Shown here: in pieces, positions 6,287 through 7,522 of the stretch | How positions within the stretch are numbered: position 1 is the first letter of the stretch | Layout: every line of letters begins with the position of its first letter | Assembly: GCA_025351615.1 (NCBI GenBank) | Contig: JANXVP010000318.1 | Span: 1-7,522, forward strand | DNA length: 7,522 nt | Direction of reading: 5' to 3' | Source of the DNA: Ramlibacter sp. | GTDB lineage: Bacteria > Pseudomonadota > Gammaproteobacteria > Burkholderiales > Burkholderiaceae_C | Program-made: the position numbers and the translations under genes | The notes under the pieces: model-generated | What the model saw: the letters and a program-made list of their open reading frames with translations, nothing else | Databases searched by the model: none | What the model was told of the DNA's origin: nothing

Positions 6287-7372
6287 TCAGGGGAAGGGTC
6301 CCGTGAGCCGAACGAAGCGAAGCAGCCGCGTCGCCAAGTCCTCTTGCGCGAGCAGGCGTTCGCGTGCCGCCTGGGCGCAGGCCTGCCACGACGATGGATC
6401 GAGGGGCGGCAGGTCTGGCCTGATGCCGTTCCAGCCGGCATGAAACTGCCGCCAGGAAGGCGGAGCCTGCAACACGTCGAGAAAAGCAGCGAGCTTGGCG
6501 TGATGCGCGCCGTCATCCTGCGGATAAATCTGCCAGCAGAACGGCCGGCCGCTCCACAGCGCGCGCACCAGCGAGTCTTCGCCGCGCACAAAATTGAAAT
6601 CACAGGCCCACAGCAAGTGGTCGTAATCGCGTTGCGTCAGCAGCGGCAGGTAGTGGATCGACAGCAGCGATGGCGGTGCGGGTTCCCGGCCGGACCGCAT
6701 CTCGGGCAAGGTCTGCAAGTGCGCCCGGACCGCCGCCGCGGCACGGCCCGCGGTGACCAGAAGTCGCGTCGGCTGTCGGCAGCGGTCCAGTTGTCGCAGT
6801 AATGCCGGCAGGGCGCGCGGCTCGTAGCAGAACAGCGAAATCGTGAACGCACTGGCTGCTGCGATGCCGAGGTCGATGCCGATGCCGCGCAGCCACGACG
6901 CGCGGTCGAATCGGGATTGCCGCTGGAGCAGATCCGCTTCGCGCAACAAGCCGCCGGTTCCCGGGCTGAAGCCCGGATAGAAGAAATGCCTGGTCAGTCC
7001 CGCGCCCGGCCCGCTCACCGGGGACGCAAGCCCATGGCTGCGTTCGGCAAAGCCCTCGGCAGTGAGGTACTCCAGGTTGATCCAGCAGGGAGGGCGCGCT
7101 TGTAATGCCATGGCGTGGACGAAGCCAGCCGGGGGCTCGCAGCCGAAAGCCTCCACCACAACGTCTCCCGCGGGCGGGAAGCTGCTGTCAGTACGCCAAT
7201 TGCCCACCTGCACGCCCCGCGCGCCGCCGGGCGCCATCCACGCCAGTGCCGACGCGTCGTCCGTCCAGAGCCGCACCGTTTCGCCGCGGGCCGCCAGATT
7301 GGACGCCAGGCGCCAGCAGACCCCGATGTCGCCGTGGTTGTCGATGACCTGGCAGAAGATGTCCCAAAGCAT
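6287..7372 (-). CDS. earP: EF-P arginine rhamnosyltransferase EarP
   Basis: EarP is a cytoplasmic GT-B glycosyltransferase that moves rhamnose from dTDP-L-rhamnose to Arg32 of EF-P, the acceptor encoded at 3155-3709. The start used here, ATG 7372, gives 361 residues. The N-terminal motif WDIFCQVIDNHGDIGVCWRL carries Asp11 and Asp15, matching the family's catalytic aspartates. RLWTDD and the WINLEYLTAE stretch are also characteristic. The C-terminal donor-binding motif RGEDSLVRALWSGRPFCW starts at Arg263 and continues into QIYPQDDGAH. An upstream in-frame ATG at 7396 would add eight residues (MDPYYPGA) and make the start codon overlap that of uvrC. I prefer 7372 because homologues usually begin close to W-D-I-F-C and GGGGG lies just upstream of it. 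The gene converges on eptA with 37 bases between stop codons. It is on the same strand as efp but separated by the PAP2-eptA unit. Activity would also need dTDP-rhamnose synthesis genes elsewhere. Confidence 0.95.
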   Translation of the reverse strand: MLWDIFCQVIDNHGDIGVCWRLASNLAARGETVRLWTDDASALAWMAPGGARGVQVGNWRTDSSFPPAGDVVVEAFGCEPPAGFVHAMALQARPPCWINLEYLTAEGFAERSHGLASPVSGPGAGLTRHFFYPGFSPGTGGLLREADLLQRQSRFDRASWLRGIGIDLGIAAASAFTISLFCYEPRALPALLRQLDRCRQPTRLLVTAGRAAAAVRAHLQTLPEMRSGREPAPPSLLSIHYLPLLTQRDYDHLLWACDFNFVRGEDSLVRALWSGRPFCWQIYPQDDGAHHAKLAAFLDVLQAPPSWRQFHAGWNGIRPDLPPLDPSSWQACAQAARERLLAQEDLATRLLRFVRLTGPFP

Positions 7373-7380
7373 TGCCCCCG

Positions 7381-7386
7381 GATAAT
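7381..7386 (+). promoter_or_regulatory. uvrC: Possible -10 box (GATAAT) for uvrC
   Basis: GATAAT matches the -10 consensus at five of six positions and sits only eight bases before the uvrC ATG at 7395. If used, transcription would start within a few bases of the ATG and the uvrC message would be leaderless or nearly so. The opposite strand reads TATTAT over nearly the same bases, so a face-to-face earP promoter is also possible. No good -35 box was found for either. Confidence 0.3.
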
Positions 7387-7394
7387 ACGGGTCC

Positions 7395-7522
7395 ATGTCT
7401 GCCCCGCACGAGACGCATTCCGACCAGCTGCTGGCCCAGGTCGCGGCCCTGCCGCACCTGCCCGGTGTCTACCGCTATTTCGATGCAGACGGCGGCGTGC
7501 TGTACGTCGGCAAGGCGCGCAA
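7395..7522 (+). CDS. uvrC: UvrABC system protein C (excinuclease subunit), N-terminal fragment
   Basis: UvrC makes the two incisions flanking DNA lesions in nucleotide excision repair, acting with UvrA and UvrB. Only the first 42 codons lie in the window. They contain the start of the GIY-YIG nuclease domain, [21 protein letters not shown], with Tyr26 in the GVY position and Tyr37 in the YVG position, followed by the conserved Lys40-Ala-Arg. This domain makes the 3' incision in known UvrC proteins. The ATG at 7395 (MSAPHETHS) gives the usual spacing of about 20 residues before the domain. A GATAAT -10-like box is very close upstream and no clear Shine-Dalgarno sequence is present. The gene is divergent from earP; with the longer earP start the two ATGs would share the same CATG. 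Confidence 0.95.
   Translation, partial: MSAPHETHSDQLLAQVAALPHLPGVYRYFDADGGVLYVGKAR

Overview
The window looks like chromosomal DNA from a high-GC betaproteobacterium, most likely Burkholderiales and perhaps Comamonadaceae. This is an inference from GC-rich coding, an arginine-type elongation factor P paired with an EarP glycosyltransferase, and the general look of the proteins; there is no rRNA or marker search behind it. I see no IS element, phage gene, CRISPR array, tRNA or rRNA, and coding is nearly continuous. The longest gap is about 160 bases, between efp and the PAP2 gene.

Left part (1-3058). The window opens inside the C-terminal half of a major facilitator transporter (+). It converges on a LOG/TIGR00730-family Rossmann protein (-). 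Divergent from that is a small C-terminally anchored membrane protein (+) with a GYF-like N-terminus, of unknown function. This converges on a DUF3445 protein (-), a relative of the haem-dependent oxidative N-demethylases.

Middle (3112-6249). The gene for elongation factor P (efp, -) carries Arg32, the residue that is rhamnosylated in this EF-P class. A hairpin follows its stop codon and a plausible -10 box lies about 80 bases upstream of its start. Running away from efp is a two-gene overlapping unit (+). It encodes a PAP2-type membrane phosphatase with unusual catalytic motifs and an EptA-type phosphoethanolamine transferase with all its expected active-site residues. Together they suggest remodelling of lipid A or another envelope lipid.

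Right part (6287-7522). earP (-), encoding the EF-P arginine rhamnosyltransferase, converges on eptA. uvrC (+) starts divergently from it and runs off the window. EarP and EF-P form a functional pair that helps ribosomes through polyproline stretches. In this window the two genes share a strand but are separated by the opposite-strand PAP2-eptA unit. That arrangement is the most notable feature of an otherwise ordinary housekeeping region. I did not find a convincing novel multi-gene system; the best leads are the split earP/efp locus, the divergent PAP2 enzyme, the orphan DUF3445 protein and the uncharacterised GYF-like membrane protein.
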